Source of the DNA: an uncultured Oscillospiraceae bacterium
Lineage (GTDB): Bacteria > Bacillota > Clostridia > Oscillospirales > Oscillospiraceae
Reading direction: 5' to 3'
DNA length: 64,000 nt
NCBI GenBank assembly: GCA_910588625.1
Contig: CAJUQN010000003.1
Coordinates: 1 to 64,000 of the forward strand
Under the pieces are notes generated by a model, which had not been told where the DNA came from, made no database searches, and worked only from the letters and a program-made list of their open reading frames with translations. The stretch's first letter is position 1; each line of letters starts with the position of its first letter. A program made the translations under genes and the position numbers. Shown here piece after piece: positions 36,566 through 45,228 of the stretch.

Positions 36566-37390
36566 TTACAGTTTTCTCAGACAGCCCAGCACCAGCCGGG
36601 AGAATTTGTCCTTGGCCGCCTCGGCGGCGTCCAGCACCTCTTTTTCGCTGAGGGGCTGGTCCAGGATGCCCGCGGCCATGTTGGACAGCAGGGTGAAGCC
36701 CAGAATCTCCATACCGCAGTGGCCCGCCACGATGACCTCGGGGGCGGTGGACATACCCACCGCGTCGCCGCCCAGGATGCGGGCCGCCCGGATCTCGGCG
36801 GGGGTCTCGTACTGGGGGCCGTAGCAGTAGAAGTAGACCCCCTCCCGCAGGTTGATGAACATATCCGCGGCAGTCTCCCGGGCGATCTGCTGGAGGCAGG
36901 GGGTGTACAGGTGGGAGGCGTCGGGGAAGCGCACACCGAATTCGGGGATATTGGTCCCCCGCAGCGGGGACTCAGAGAACATTTTGATGTGGTCGGTGAT
37001 GAGCATCAGATCGCCCGCCTGCCAGTCGGTGCGCACACACCCTGCGGCATTGGTGACGATGAGGGTGTCACAGCCCAGCAGGCGCAGAACCCGGACGGCG
37101 TAGGACACATCGTCGTAGCCGTAGCCCTCGTAGTGGTGCATCCGGCCCTGCATAACGGCCACGTTCTTCCCTGCCAGTTCGCCAAACACCAGCTGGCCCT
37201 TGTGTCCGGGGGCGGTGGACGCCTTGAAGTGTGGAATCTCGCCATAAGGGATGGCGGTGGGATTTTCCACCACGTCGCCCAGGAAGCCCAGGCCGGAGCC
37301 CAGCACCATGGCAACTTTGGGGATAAAACCTCCGATTTTTTCCTTGATGTAATCAGCGCTTTCCTGGTATTGTGCAAATGTGTATGCCAT
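36566..37390 (-). CDS. punA: Purine-nucleoside phosphorylase (trimeric type)
   Basis: 274 residues. VAMVLGSGLGFLGD, the phosphate-binding MQGRMHHYEGY, the purine site TNAAGCVRTDWQAGDLMLITDHI and YGPQYETPAEIRAARILGGDAVGMST identify a class II PNP for inosine and guanosine. First gene of a two-gene operon with mtaD, driven from 37432-37460. Confidence 0.93.
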   Translation of the reverse strand: MAYTFAQYQESADYIKEKIGGFIPKVAMVLGSGLGFLGDVVENPTAIPYGEIPHFKASTAPGHKGQLVFGELAGKNVAVMQGRMHHYEGYGYDDVSYAVRVLRLLGCDTLIVTNAAGCVRTDWQAGDLMLITDHIKMFSESPLRGTNIPEFGVRFPDASHLYTPCLQQIARETAADMFINLREGVYFYCYGPQYETPAEIRAARILGGDAVGMSTAPEVIVAGHCGMEILGFTLLSNMAAGILDQPLSEKEVLDAAEAAKDKFSRLVLGCLRKL

Positions 37391-37431
37391 GGTAACAGCC
37401 TCCTATAGTAAAATTTTTGATTAACTGTTTT

Positions 37432-37460
37432 AGTCTACACCATTTTCCGGCAGAAATCAA
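37432..37460 (-). promoter_or_regulatory. Candidate promoter of punA-mtaD
   Basis: Minus strand TTGATT (37455-37460), 17-base spacer, TAGACT (37432-37437). The -10 hexamer is the same as at the etfB promoter. Confidence 0.5.
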
Positions 37461-37515
37461 TGAACAGGATATAAATTCCGCAAAAAAGCCGCCATACTTT
37501 ATGGTCCACCCCCCG

Positions 37516-37544
37516 TTGCATTTTGGGCAAAATAGTAGTATGAT
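37516..37544 (+). promoter_or_regulatory. Candidate promoter of nadE
   Basis: TTGCAT (37516-37521), 17-base spacer, TATGAT (37539-37544), 56 bases before the nadE ATG. Confidence 0.6.
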
Positions 37545-37599
37545 TTACCAACTGGCAACACTTCAATATTGATTGGTACTAGTCTAAGGAGGACACTCC

Positions 37600-39519
37600 A
37601 TGAGAGATGGTTTTATCAAGGTGGCGGCGGGCACGCCGAAAATCCGGGTGGCGGACTGCGACTACAACGCGGGGCAGATCATATCGCTGATGAAAGAGGC
37701 GGCGGCTCAGGGTGTCAAGGTGCTGGCCTTGCCGGAGCTTTGTATCACTGGCTACACCTGTGGAGACCTGTTTTTGCAGGAAACGCTGCTGGACGGGGCC
37801 GAGCGGGAGCTGGCCACCATTTTGGAAGCGACAGCGGACCTGGATATGCTCACCGCCCTGGGCATCCCGGTGCAGTGCGAAAACAAATTGTATAATTGCG
37901 CTGCAGTTATACAAAAGGGGCTGATTTTGGGGCTGATCCCCAAGACCCACATCCCAAACTATGGAGAGTTCTATGAGGCTCGGTGGTTCACTTCCGCTTC
38001 TGAATTGGCCGAGACGCAATACCTTCCCTTTGCCGGACAGGAGATGGCGGAGCTGTCCAGCGGCGCATTGTTCCACTGTATCAGCGTTCCCGAGCTGGTG
38101 GTGGGCGTGGAAATCTGCGAGGATTTATGGGTGTCTGAGCCGCCTTCCGCCCGGCTGGCGGCGAAGGGTGCCACCCTCATCTTAAATCTGTCCGCCTCCG
38201 ACGAAGTGACGGGCAAGGCGGACTACCGCCGCTCCCTGGTCACGGGCCAGTCTGCCCAGTGCCTGTGCGCCTATGTCTACGCCGACGCGGGGGAGGGGGA
38301 ATCCTCCACCGACCTAGTCTTCTCCGGCCACAATATGGTAGCGGAAAATGGGACCATGTTGGCGGAGCGCCGGTTCGGCACCGGGCTGGCTGTCAGCGAG
38401 GTCGACGTGAAAAAGCTGGCCTACGAGCGGCGGCGGATGTCCAGCCTTCCCCTTGTTCCCAAATCCCCCTGCTGTCCGCTGGGGAGCTTCAACCTAGCCT
38501 TGGAACAAACCACCCTCACCCGCCCCATCTCCCCCACCCCCTTCATCCCAACCGACGCCGGGGACCGGGCGGAGCGGTGCGAGGAGATTTTGACCATCGC
38601 CTCCCTGGGCCTCAAGAAGCGGCTGGAGCACACCAACGCCTCCTGCGCCGTGGTGGGGCTGAGCGGCGGGCTGGACTCCACCCTGGCCATCCTTATCACC
38701 GCGAAAGCCTTTGATATGCTGGGCCGGGACCGAAAAGGCATTTTGGCTGTCACCATGCCCTGCTTCGGCACCACCAAACGCACCCGCTCGAATGCGGAGG
38801 TCCTTGCCATCGAGCTGGGCACGGACTTCCGGGAGGTCAACATCGGCAAGGCGGTGGAGCAGCACTTCGCCGACATCGGGCAGTCCATGGAGGACCAGTC
38901 CGTCACCTTCGAGAACGCCCAGGCCCGGGAGCGCACCCAGGTGCTCATGGACCTGGCCAACCAGAAGGGGGGCCTGGTCATCGGCACCGGGGACCTGTCA
39001 GAGCTGGCCCTGGGCTGGGCCACCTACAACGGGGACCATATGTCCATGTACGCCGTCAACGCCTCCATCCCCAAGACGCTGGTGCGCCATTTGGTGGCGT
39101 ATGAGTCGGACCGCCTGGACGGGCGCATCGGGGACGTGCTCCGGGACATCCTGGACACCCCCGTCTCCCCCGAGCTGCTGCCCCCCAAGGACGGGGAGAT
39201 TTCCCAAAAGACCGAGGACCTGGTAGGGCCCTACGAGCTCCATGACTTTTATCTGTATTACGCCATCCGCTGGGGCTTCCCGCCCCGGAAGGTATTCCGG
39301 CTGGCCCAGTATGCCCTGGGGGACCGCTACAACCGGGAGACACTGCTGAGATGGTTGAAAAACTTTTACCGACGGTTCTTCTCCCAGCAGTTTAAGCGGT
39401 CCTGTCTGCCCGACGGACCCAAGGTGGGATCGGTGACGCTGAGCCCCCGGGGAGATTGGCGGATGCCCAGCGACGCGGTGGCAAAGTTGTGGCTGGACGA
39501 GTTAGAAGAAATCCAATAA
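37600..39519 (+). CDS. nadE: Glutamine-dependent NAD+ synthetase
   Basis: 639 residues in two domains. The N-terminal nitrilase-type amidase has Glu in LALPELCITGYT, Lys in IPKTHIPNYGEFYEARWF and Cys in VGVEICEDLWV; it frees ammonia from glutamine. The C-terminal synthetase has PP-loop VVGLSGGLDSTLAI and GTGDLSELALGWATYNGDHM. It amidates deamido-NAD in the last step of NAD synthesis. The C-terminal residues RMPSDAVAKLWLDELEEIQ reappear in a mini-ORF 80 bases downstream. RBS AAGGAGG. Confidence 0.95.
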   Translation: MRDGFIKVAAGTPKIRVADCDYNAGQIISLMKEAAAQGVKVLALPELCITGYTCGDLFLQETLLDGAERELATILEATADLDMLTALGIPVQCENKLYNCAAVIQKGLILGLIPKTHIPNYGEFYEARWFTSASELAETQYLPFAGQEMAELSSGALFHCISVPELVVGVEICEDLWVSEPPSARLAAKGATLILNLSASDEVTGKADYRRSLVTGQSAQCLCAYVYADAGEGESSTDLVFSGHNMVAENGTMLAERRFGTGLAVSEVDVKKLAYERRRMSSLPLVPKSPCCPLGSFNLALEQTTLTRPISPTPFIPTDAGDRAERCEEILTIASLGLKKRLEHTNASCAVVGLSGGLDSTLAILITAKAFDMLGRDRKGILAVTMPCFGTTKRTRSNAEVLAIELGTDFREVNIGKAVEQHFADIGQSMEDQSVTFENAQARERTQVLMDLANQKGGLVIGTGDLSELALGWATYNGDHMSMYAVNASIPKTLVRHLVAYESDRLDGRIGDVLRDILDTPVSPELLPPKDGEISQKTEDLVGPYELHDFYLYYAIRWGFPPRKVFRLAQYALGDRYNRETLLRWLKNFYRRFFSQQFKRSCLPDGPKVGSVTLSPRGDWRMPSDAVAKLWLDELEEIQ

Positions 39520-39552
39520 AATATACAATGCCAGCCAGTCGCCCAATGGGGC

Positions 39553-39583
39553 CCCCGCAAAGCCGGCCTTTGGCTTTGCGGGG
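39553..39583. other. Strong hairpin after nadE
   Basis: Twelve-base perfect stem CCCCGCAAAGCC (39553-39564) / GGCTTTGCGGGG (39572-39583), seven-base loop. No T run follows, so termination is uncertain. It lies between nadE and the duplicated nadE tail. Confidence 0.6.
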
Positions 39584-39600
39584 AGAGGAGGCACAGCGAA

Positions 39601-39714
39601 ATGAACGAGCTTTGGCCGCAGGCCGAAGCGAGGGATATGGAGCTTGTGCCGACGAGGCGGATGCCCAGCGACGCGGCGGCAAAGCTCTGGTTAGATGAGC
39701 TTGAGGCCTTATAA
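39601..39714 (+). CDS. 37-codon mini-ORF carrying a copy of the NadE C-terminus
   Basis: ATG 39601 follows GAGGAGG at nine bases. The product begins MNELWPQAEARDMELVPT and ends RRMPSDAAAKLWLDELEAL, nearly the same as the last residues of NadE just upstream. The first 21 bases of the repeat are identical, the rest diverged mainly at third positions. It could be a relic of a partial tandem duplication, or a translated small protein; the good ribosome site argues that translation is at least possible. No known function. Confidence 0.45.
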   Translation: MNELWPQAEARDMELVPTRRMPSDAAAKLWLDELEAL

Positions 39715-39764
39715 AGGCTTTCCCCTGTGGGGATGCCTGACACAATCGACAAGGAGTGATTTAT

Positions 39765-40355
39765 TTGCCTATTTTGGTTGATCTATTCATCACCTTCGCC
39801 CGCATCGGCGTATGCACCTTCGGCGGCGGCTACGCCATGCTTCCTATCCTCCAGCGGGAGCTGGTGGAAAGCAAAAAGTGGGCCACGGAGACCGAGCTGG
39901 CCGATTACTACGCCGTGGGCCAATGCACTCCCGGCATCATCGCGGTGAATACCTCCACCTTCGTGGGCCGCAGCCAGGCAGGCGTCGCCGGGGGCGTGGT
40001 GGCTACCCTGGGGCTGGTGTTCCCCTCCCTGGTCATCATCATGGTCATCGCCGCTTTCCTGCAAAACTTCATGCACCTGGAGTTCGTGATCCACGCCTTC
40101 AACGGCGTCCGGGCCGGGGTGGTGGCGCTGATCGCGTCCAGCGTCATCAAGCTGTTCAAAAACGCCGTCATCGACTGGCCCACCCGGATCATCTACGCCT
40201 TGGTGCTGGCCCTGGCCGGATACAGCACCTATTTCTCCCTGCCTCAGGGCGCGCTGGGGCAGGTGCTGGGCGTGGTGACCTCTCCGGTGTTCCTGGTCAT
40301 CGCGGCGGGCGTGGCCGGACTGTGCGTCCGCGCAGCGAAGGGAGGGCTGAAATAA
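39765..40355 (+). CDS. Chromate transporter family protein, first half
   Basis: 196 residues from TTG 39765, eight bases after AAGGAG; an in-frame GTG at 39756 lies inside that site. CHR domain signatures: FARIGVCTFGGGYAMLPILQRE, YYAVGQCTPGIIAVNTSTFVG and GVVATLGLVFPSLVIIMVIA. Short-chain CHR proteins work in pairs as two half-transporters; the partner overlaps the stop by one base. Substrate in anaerobes is unproved. Confidence 0.88.
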   Translation: MPILVDLFITFARIGVCTFGGGYAMLPILQRELVESKKWATETELADYYAVGQCTPGIIAVNTSTFVGRSQAGVAGGVVATLGLVFPSLVIIMVIAAFLQNFMHLEFVIHAFNGVRAGVVALIASSVIKLFKNAVIDWPTRIIYALVLALAGYSTYFSLPQGALGQVLGVVTSPVFLVIAAGVAGLCVRAAKGGLK

Positions 40356-40951
40356 TGCCTCTCACGCTAGATTTCATGCTCCTCATAAGATTGTTCCTCG
40401 AGTTCTGCCGGGTGGGGCTGTTCTCCGTGGGGGGCGGCCTGGCCACCATCCCCTTCCTCACCGATTTGGGGGAACGCACAGGCTGGTTCACCTCTGGCCA
40501 GCTGGCCGACATGATCGCCATCTCCGAGTCCACTCCCGGACCCATGGGGGTGAATATGGCCACCTATGTGGGCTTCCACACCGCAGGCGTAGTCGGAGGC
40601 ATTGTGGCCACCTTGGGGCTGGTGTCCTCCTCCATCGTCATCATCATCATCATCGCCGGATTTTTGGAAAAGTTCCGCCAGTCCAAGGCGGTGGACGCAG
40701 TGTTCTACGGCCTGAGGGCGGCGTCGGTGGCCCTCATTACCGCGGCCCTGCTCCAGGTGGCGAAAATTGCGCTGATGTTCCACGAGACGGCACCCGGTTC
40801 CGTTGTTCTGAAGTACGAGTTGTTTTACTGGCCCGCAATTATACTAGCCGTTGTCATTTTCGTGCTGGTGAAGTTTACTCCGCTGAAAAAGCTGCACCCC
40901 ATCTGCTTTATCGGACTGTCGGCCCTTGTGGGTGTCATCCTTCAGCTGTAA
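40355..40951 (+). CDS. Chromate transporter family protein, second half
   Basis: 198 residues from ATG 40355 (TAATG overlap with the first half). FCRVGLFSVGGGLATIPFL, MIAISESTPGPMGVNMATYVGF and GGIVATLGLVSSSIVIIIIIA mirror the first half, as expected for paired short CHR proteins that assemble with opposite topology. Confidence 0.88.
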   Translation: MPLTLDFMLLIRLFLEFCRVGLFSVGGGLATIPFLTDLGERTGWFTSGQLADMIAISESTPGPMGVNMATYVGFHTAGVVGGIVATLGLVSSSIVIIIIIAGFLEKFRQSKAVDAVFYGLRAASVALITAALLQVAKIALMFHETAPGSVVLKYELFYWPAIILAVVIFVLVKFTPLKKLHPICFIGLSALVGVILQL

Positions 40952-40970
40952 CAAAACACTCCCCGGTTCC

Positions 40971-40988
40971 AAACAGCCAAGGCTGTTT
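40971..40988. terminator. Hairpin between convergent genes
   Basis: Stem AAACAGCC / GGCTGTTT with a two-base gap, followed on the plus strand by CTAGTTCTTTTT. It abuts the stop of the DUF1576 gene. Confidence 0.65.
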
Positions 40989-42422
40989 CTAGTTCTTTTT
41001 CCCGGGGGTCCGCCTGTCCTTGCCGGACCGGCGCTCCTCGCCGTCCCGCTCCTGTTTTTTTGCCCGCCGCTCATTTCCCGACCGCCTGTCCTTCCCAAGC
41101 CGCCGCTCCTTACCGGGCAGCTCCTCCGGCCGCTGCGGGGCGTCCGAGGCAAACATAGCAAACAAATCCTCCTCCATCAACACAGGCCGGCGGCTCTTTA
41201 CCAGGGAGGTGAGAATGGGATAGAGCACGATGGCCACCAGGCCCCCGGAAAACCCATTGTTGTATAGGTTCATCCCCTCCAGAGGCAGCCCCGCCTGGAG
41301 CACCACCGACGAGTGCAGCAGTCCGGCCAACATCCCAAACGGCCAGCCGAACACCCCCGCAAAGGGGGCCAGAGTGGTACCGAACAGCCCCGCCAGCTGG
41401 AGAGAGCTGCTGTTTGGGTCCACATGGTTTGTCAGACTGCCCAACAGTACCCCCGCCATCACGGGGACGATATTGAAGGCGTGCTTACCGTAGCCGGAAA
41501 AGCCAATGATAGTGAAGATGGCCCCGATGGTGGCCCCGTTCAGGTCGCCGCCGGTGATCAGGATGTAGCCGGTGGCGATCAGGCCGTTGATCCCCATATT
41601 TACCAGCACCGGGCCCGGGGTAAAGGTGCGCACGTAGTCGCTGGGCACCCGGCCCGAGGTGCGCAGCAGCGCCCAGTATTTGGTCAGCACCGGCTTGGGG
41701 CCTCGGACCAGTCCGCTGATAATAAAGGTAAGGCACAACACCGTCAGGGCAATGCCCAGCCGGACATTATTTCCGGTGGACCAGTAGTGGGCAGAGGCCG
41801 GATTCAGCCCGAAGGCCTTGAAGGCGGGCACCATCATCATGGCCAGCAGACCACAGGAAAAGCCCACACTGTACAGGTTCATGCCGTTCTGGACCCGGTG
41901 GGCGTGCTCCGCCACAGGAGGCAGCAAGAAGCCCACCAGAAGACCTGTGGCAATGCCCAGCCAAGGGCTGAATTTGATGGACAGAAAGCTCACCATGGGG
42001 GCCAGAGCGGTGCCCCGCAGAGCTAGGTTGACGTGTTTGGAAAAGCTCTCTCGTTTAACCAGGGTGTAAAGCACCGTTCCAAAAAAGCAGGGCCACAGAT
42101 TGACAATATTTTTGCCGAACAGAGAAAAGCCGGACATGAGCCCGATGGTCACCATAGTGGCGCCGTTTGGGGTGTCGTCCCATTTACAGAGGATGGCGGA
42201 GCTCACCAGGGTGACAAGCCCTGCATTGACAAAGGCCGCGCCGATCCCAGCCACGGCGATGTAATCTGTAATGAGCACGTCCTCCGTGGTAAAAATGGCG
42301 CATAAACCAGACAGGATTTCCATCAGTGAAGCCTGACAGAATCCAAAGGTGATCAGTGCCAGCCCGAATAGGGCAGATGCTGGCAACAGGATGCCGTTGA
42401 TGGGGTGGGCGGTGCGGTTCAT
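40989..42422 (-). CDS. DUF1576 polytopic membrane protein
   Basis: 477 residues with about ten hydrophobic segments and an internal duplication visible by eye: NGATMVTIGLMSGFSLFGKNI and later NGATIGAIFTIIGFSGYGKHA, also GMNLYSVGFSCGLLA and GMNLYNNGFSGGLVA. The match is to DUF1576, a family with no assigned function; the twofold repeat suggests a transporter. The last ~45 residues form a highly charged tail with ERR/KDRR motifs (LGKDRRSGNERRAKK) on the cytoplasmic side. Confidence 0.8.
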   Translation of the reverse strand: MNRTAHPINGILLPASALFGLALITFGFCQASLMEILSGLCAIFTTEDVLITDYIAVAGIGAAFVNAGLVTLVSSAILCKWDDTPNGATMVTIGLMSGFSLFGKNIVNLWPCFFGTVLYTLVKRESFSKHVNLALRGTALAPMVSFLSIKFSPWLGIATGLLVGFLLPPVAEHAHRVQNGMNLYSVGFSCGLLAMMMVPAFKAFGLNPASAHYWSTGNNVRLGIALTVLCLTFIISGLVRGPKPVLTKYWALLRTSGRVPSDYVRTFTPGPVLVNMGINGLIATGYILITGGDLNGATIGAIFTIIGFSGYGKHAFNIVPVMAGVLLGSLTNHVDPNSSSLQLAGLFGTTLAPFAGVFGWPFGMLAGLLHSSVVLQAGLPLEGMNLYNNGFSGGLVAIVLYPILTSLVKSRRPVLMEEDLFAMFASDAPQRPEELPGKERRLGKDRRSGNERRAKKQERDGEERRSGKDRRTPGKKN

Positions 42423-42494
42423 AGCACTCCAACTCCTTTTCGGGGCGCGGAGGGCGCCCGCAGATAAAATATCCGGCTCGGCACTCTTTTTTAG

Positions 42495-42998
42495 TTAGAA
42501 GCCCATCAGCGGGGCCTCCCCGGTGTCCTCGCCGGGTTCGATTGTTTGAATGACGATGTCATAGCTGTAGCTGTCGCTGACCTGCACCGTGACCCGGTCA
42601 CCCACCTTGCGGCCAAGCACCGCCTTGCCCACGGGGGACTCCTTGCTGATGCGGTTCTTCAGCGCATCCTGACGCACGGTGGTGACGATCTGGCAGGTGA
42701 CCGTCTCATCGTCCTCCTCCACGTAGAAGGTAACCTTGTCGTACAGGCTCACAGTACCCTCTCTGGACTGATCTGAAATGACGACGGCGGTTTTGATCAT
42801 ATTTTCCAAATAGCGGCAGCGACTGTCGTTGCGGTTCTTGTCCCGCTTGGCGGCCTTGTATTCAAAGTTTTCGCTCAGATCGCCAAATGCTCGGGCAGTC
42901 TGCACGTCCTTGATCAGCTTGGGGCGGAGCACCGTCCGGCGGTATTCCAGCTCCTGGCGCATGAGTTCGATATCCTTTCGGGTAAGCTCATTGTGCAT
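42495..42998 (-). CDS. greA: GreA/GreB-family transcription elongation factor
   Basis: 167 residues from ATG 42998 after GGAGGCG; 31 in-frame codons upstream are not used. N-terminal coiled coil with FGDLSENFEYKAAKRDKNRND, which carries the tip acids that project into the RNA polymerase channel, and a C-terminal FKBP-like domain with KESPVGKAVLGRKVGDRVTV. Rescues backtracked polymerase. A distinct paralogue of the housekeeping GreA is possible, as Clostridia often have more than one. Confidence 0.88.
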   Translation of the reverse strand: MHNELTRKDIELMRQELEYRRTVLRPKLIKDVQTARAFGDLSENFEYKAAKRDKNRNDSRCRYLENMIKTAVVISDQSREGTVSLYDKVTFYVEEDDETVTCQIVTTVRQDALKNRISKESPVGKAVLGRKVGDRVTVQVSDSYSYDIVIQTIEPGEDTGEAPLMGF

Positions 42999-43157
42999 GG
43001 GAAACGCCTCCTTTATGATAGATATTAGTTTGGCACAATTTGGGTTCGCCGTCAAGTGTTCTGTGCCCGACAAAAAAAGAACGCTATCCACGGAAAATTA
43101 GGGGTTGACAAGCCTTGGAAAACGTGCTATCATTATCTAGCCTCGAACAAGCGGTAA

Positions 43158-43244
43158 GCCGGAGTGGCGGAATTGGTAGACGCCCGGGACTTAAAATCCC
43201 GTGGGAGCGATCCCGTGCCGGTTCGACCCCGGTCTCCGGCACCA
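43158..43244 (+). tRNA. tRNA-Leu (anticodon TAA)
   Basis: 87 bases including encoded CCA. Acceptor GCCGGAG / CTCCGGC, anticodon stem GGGA-CTTAAAA-TCCC with TAA, long variable arm GTGGGAGCGATCCCGT typical of class II tRNA-Leu, T-arm GCCGGTTCGACCCCGGT. Confidence 0.95.
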
Positions 43245-43249
43245 ATTTT

Positions 43250-43321
43250 ATATCGCGGGGTGGAGCAGTCTGGTAGCTCATCGGGCTCATAACCCCAAGA
43301 GTCACCGGGCATCCGGTAAAA
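43250..43321 (+). pseudogene. Broken copy of initiator tRNA-Met
   Basis: Bases 43250-43295 are identical to 43334-43379, i.e. the 5' flank and the first 42 bases of the intact tRNA through CATAACCC. After that the sequence departs (CAAGAGTCACCGGGCATCC), leaving only scraps resembling a T-arm and no acceptor 3' strand. It cannot form a tRNA. Confidence 0.85.
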
Positions 43322-43337
43322 CTAAATATTTCGATAT

Positions 43338-43414
43338 CGCGGGGTGGAGCAGTCTGGTAGCTCATCGGGCTCATAACCCGAAGGTCGTCGGTTCAAATCC
43401 GGCCCCCGCAACCA
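43338..43414 (+). tRNA. Initiator tRNA-fMet (anticodon CAT)
   Basis: 77 bases with CCA. The unpaired C1-A72 end (CGCGGGG ... CCCCGCA), the three G-C pairs around the anticodon loop (GGGCTCATAACCC) and T-arm GTTCAAATC mark an initiator tRNA. Its 3' end faces the integrase gene and is a plausible attachment site. Confidence 0.95.
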
Positions 43415-43415
43415 A

Positions 43416-43449
43416 AAAAGCCTTGAATCCCAACGGGTTCAAGGCTTTT
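43416..43449 (+). terminator. Terminator of the tRNA cluster
   Basis: Stem AAAAGCCTTGAA (43416-43427) / TTCAAGGCTTTT (43438-43449), loop of ten bases; ends in TTTTCCCTT. Confidence 0.85.
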
Positions 43450-43618
43450 CCCTTGCCCGGTTGCAATTTGCAATTGGATTTGCCCAGAGAGTTCTTTGCG
43501 AATTATTCCTGTTAAAGCACCCTCATAAAAAGTTCTCCCTTCAATTTTTTTCTGCCGCACACTCTTATACTGTTTGCAGTAAAGTGGGCAACGCCGCACA
43601 GTTTGCAAAATCTTCTAC

Positions 43619-45001
43619 CTACTGCCCGGAACCTTTCTCCTTGTCCGAGAAGTCCGGCAGGATCACTCCCGCAAACTTTCCCCGCTTCTTCGCCCCGTTC
43701 AGCTGGGGTGTATCGAGCAGGTTCTCCATGCTGAGGTGGTTGGACATGGACTCAATGGCCTCCCGTTCGATCTCCTCATTCTTGTGCAGGTACTTCCGGG
43801 TGGTCTCGATAGACGAGTGCCCCAGAATGCCTTGGACGATGTTCAGCGGCACTTTCTCCTCCACCAGCCGGGTAGCCATGGTGTGCCGGAGCGCATGAGG
43901 ATTCACATTCTTGATCTCGCACCGTTTGGACACTGCCCGCAAACGGATGTCAAAGCTCTTGGGGTCGATGTAGGTGCCCGTAGTGGACGGGAACAACAGA
44001 TTATTGGGATTGGGCCAGTCCGAATTGGCCATAGTGAAGATGTGCCGGACCAGAAGCTCACACAGGCCGTCCGAAATGGACGTCTCACGGTAGGAACTCC
44101 GCGTCTTGGGGGTGTTCTGGACAATCAGGTGGGTCTTTTTGCTTGGATCATAGTTTAGGATTTTGATGTTTGGATTGTCCAGCGAGAGAGCTACCGTCGG
44201 GACACGTTGGATATTCTTAGACACCCGGAGTGTCTGGCGTTCCAAATCAAAATCTGAGATCTCCAGGGCCAGCAATTCCCCCTTCCGGTACCCAACGAAC
44301 AGGTCTGTAAGGATAGCGATCCGCTGGGTTTCCTTCATGACTTCTCGGATGAAAACTTCCATCTCGCTGGGGCTGAGCACCCGCATCTCTCTTTGGATGA
44401 CCTCCGGACGGGTGGTGCACAGCGTAGGGTTACCGTGCAGCTTATACTTGCCCTCCGCATACGTAAAAAAATCCTTCAAGATCATATGGTGGTTGCGGAT
44501 GGTTTTGGGCGAAAGGCCGCTGTCCTTACCGTCCTTACGTGCCCCGGCGAGCTGCTTTTTCTGGTAGTAGTCCTGCACCACATCCTGAGTAACCTCATAC
44601 AAAGGTATCTCCCCGAACGCCGGGGAAAAGTGGGTTTCATAGGTTGCCAGATAGCTGGCGTATGTGGATGGCTTTCGGGTAGGCGGCGATTTGTAGAGCT
44701 TGAGCCATTCCATGAAGGCATCGCTGAACAGCGTTTCAGCCTCCGGGAAGTGCCCGAGACGGGCAGCCAGTGCCTCCACGTTTTCCGCCTCCAACCGCTC
44801 TGCCGCAGCCTGTTTCACCAGTTCGGCCTGTTCGGCCTCCCACGCCTTCCAGCGCTCCTTACAGATGGCCTTGGTGCGGCCTTTGAAGGATTTCCGCTTG
44901 GGGGAGCCGTCTTCTTTCCTCCCGACTGTCACCTGATACACCCAGGTTCGGTCTTGCAGCTGGTAGTAGCTGCCCTCGCCGTTCGCTCTTTTTCTAGCCA
45001 T
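43619..45001 (-). CDS. int: Tyrosine site-specific integrase
   Basis: 460 residues: N-terminal arm-binding AP2-like domain (GEGSYYQLQDRTWVYQVTVGRKEDG), SAM-like core-binding domain, and catalytic domain with Arg239 (LFVGYRKGEL, a variant of the usual TGLRRGE), His369/Arg372 (NPHALRHTMATRL), His395 (GILGHSS) and Tyr404 (TTRKYLH). It resembles integrases of conjugative elements and phages in Clostridia. It points toward the tRNA-fMet 3' end and is preceded by an excisionase-like gene, the usual layout at one end of an integrated element. Confidence 0.92.
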   Translation of the reverse strand: MARKRANGEGSYYQLQDRTWVYQVTVGRKEDGSPKRKSFKGRTKAICKERWKAWEAEQAELVKQAAAERLEAENVEALAARLGHFPEAETLFSDAFMEWLKLYKSPPTRKPSTYASYLATYETHFSPAFGEIPLYEVTQDVVQDYYQKKQLAGARKDGKDSGLSPKTIRNHHMILKDFFTYAEGKYKLHGNPTLCTTRPEVIQREMRVLSPSEMEVFIREVMKETQRIAILTDLFVGYRKGELLALEISDFDLERQTLRVSKNIQRVPTVALSLDNPNIKILNYDPSKKTHLIVQNTPKTRSSYRETSISDGLCELLVRHIFTMANSDWPNPNNLLFPSTTGTYIDPKSFDIRLRAVSKRCEIKNVNPHALRHTMATRLVEEKVPLNIVQGILGHSSIETTRKYLHKNEEIEREAIESMSNHLSMENLLDTPQLNGAKKRGKFAGVILPDFSDKEKGSGQ

Positions 45002-45039
45002 GGTAAAACCTCCAATTCAGTCGTAATTGAAGATTTGAC

Positions 45040-45228
45040 CTAATGTGTCACGGCACCGGGATTTTCCAGCCACGCATAAAAGGGATTAGCGGGTATCCGG
45101 TAGGTCTGGCCGATTTTGATAACCGGAAAAGCCCCGCTGTGAACAAGATTGTATGCGGCGTTACTGCCGATTTTTAAAACCTGCCGCACGTCTTCTACTG
45201 TTAAAATTTCCTGCCTCTTTTCACACAT
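45040..45228 (-). CDS. xis: Excisionase-like helix-turn-helix protein
   Basis: 62 residues with the MerR/excisionase DNA-binding fold: EILTVEDVRQVLKIGSNAAYNLVHSGAFPVIKIGQTYRIPANPFYAWL. Located 38 bp upstream of the integrase gene. Excisionases of this type bend DNA near the attachment site to favour excision. Confidence 0.82.
   Translation of the reverse strand: MCEKRQEILTVEDVRQVLKIGSNAAYNLVHSGAFPVIKIGQTYRIPANPFYAWLENPGAVTH

Noticed and set aside
34301..37408. 1035-codon open frame on the plus strand
   Set aside because: It lies opposite the flippase, mtaD and punA genes, all with clear family motifs. The translation is His/Gly/Val/Leu-rich and motif-free, the typical mirror of GC-rich coding DNA.
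43250..43321. Second functional tRNA-Met
   Set aside because: The 3' half and the acceptor strand are missing.
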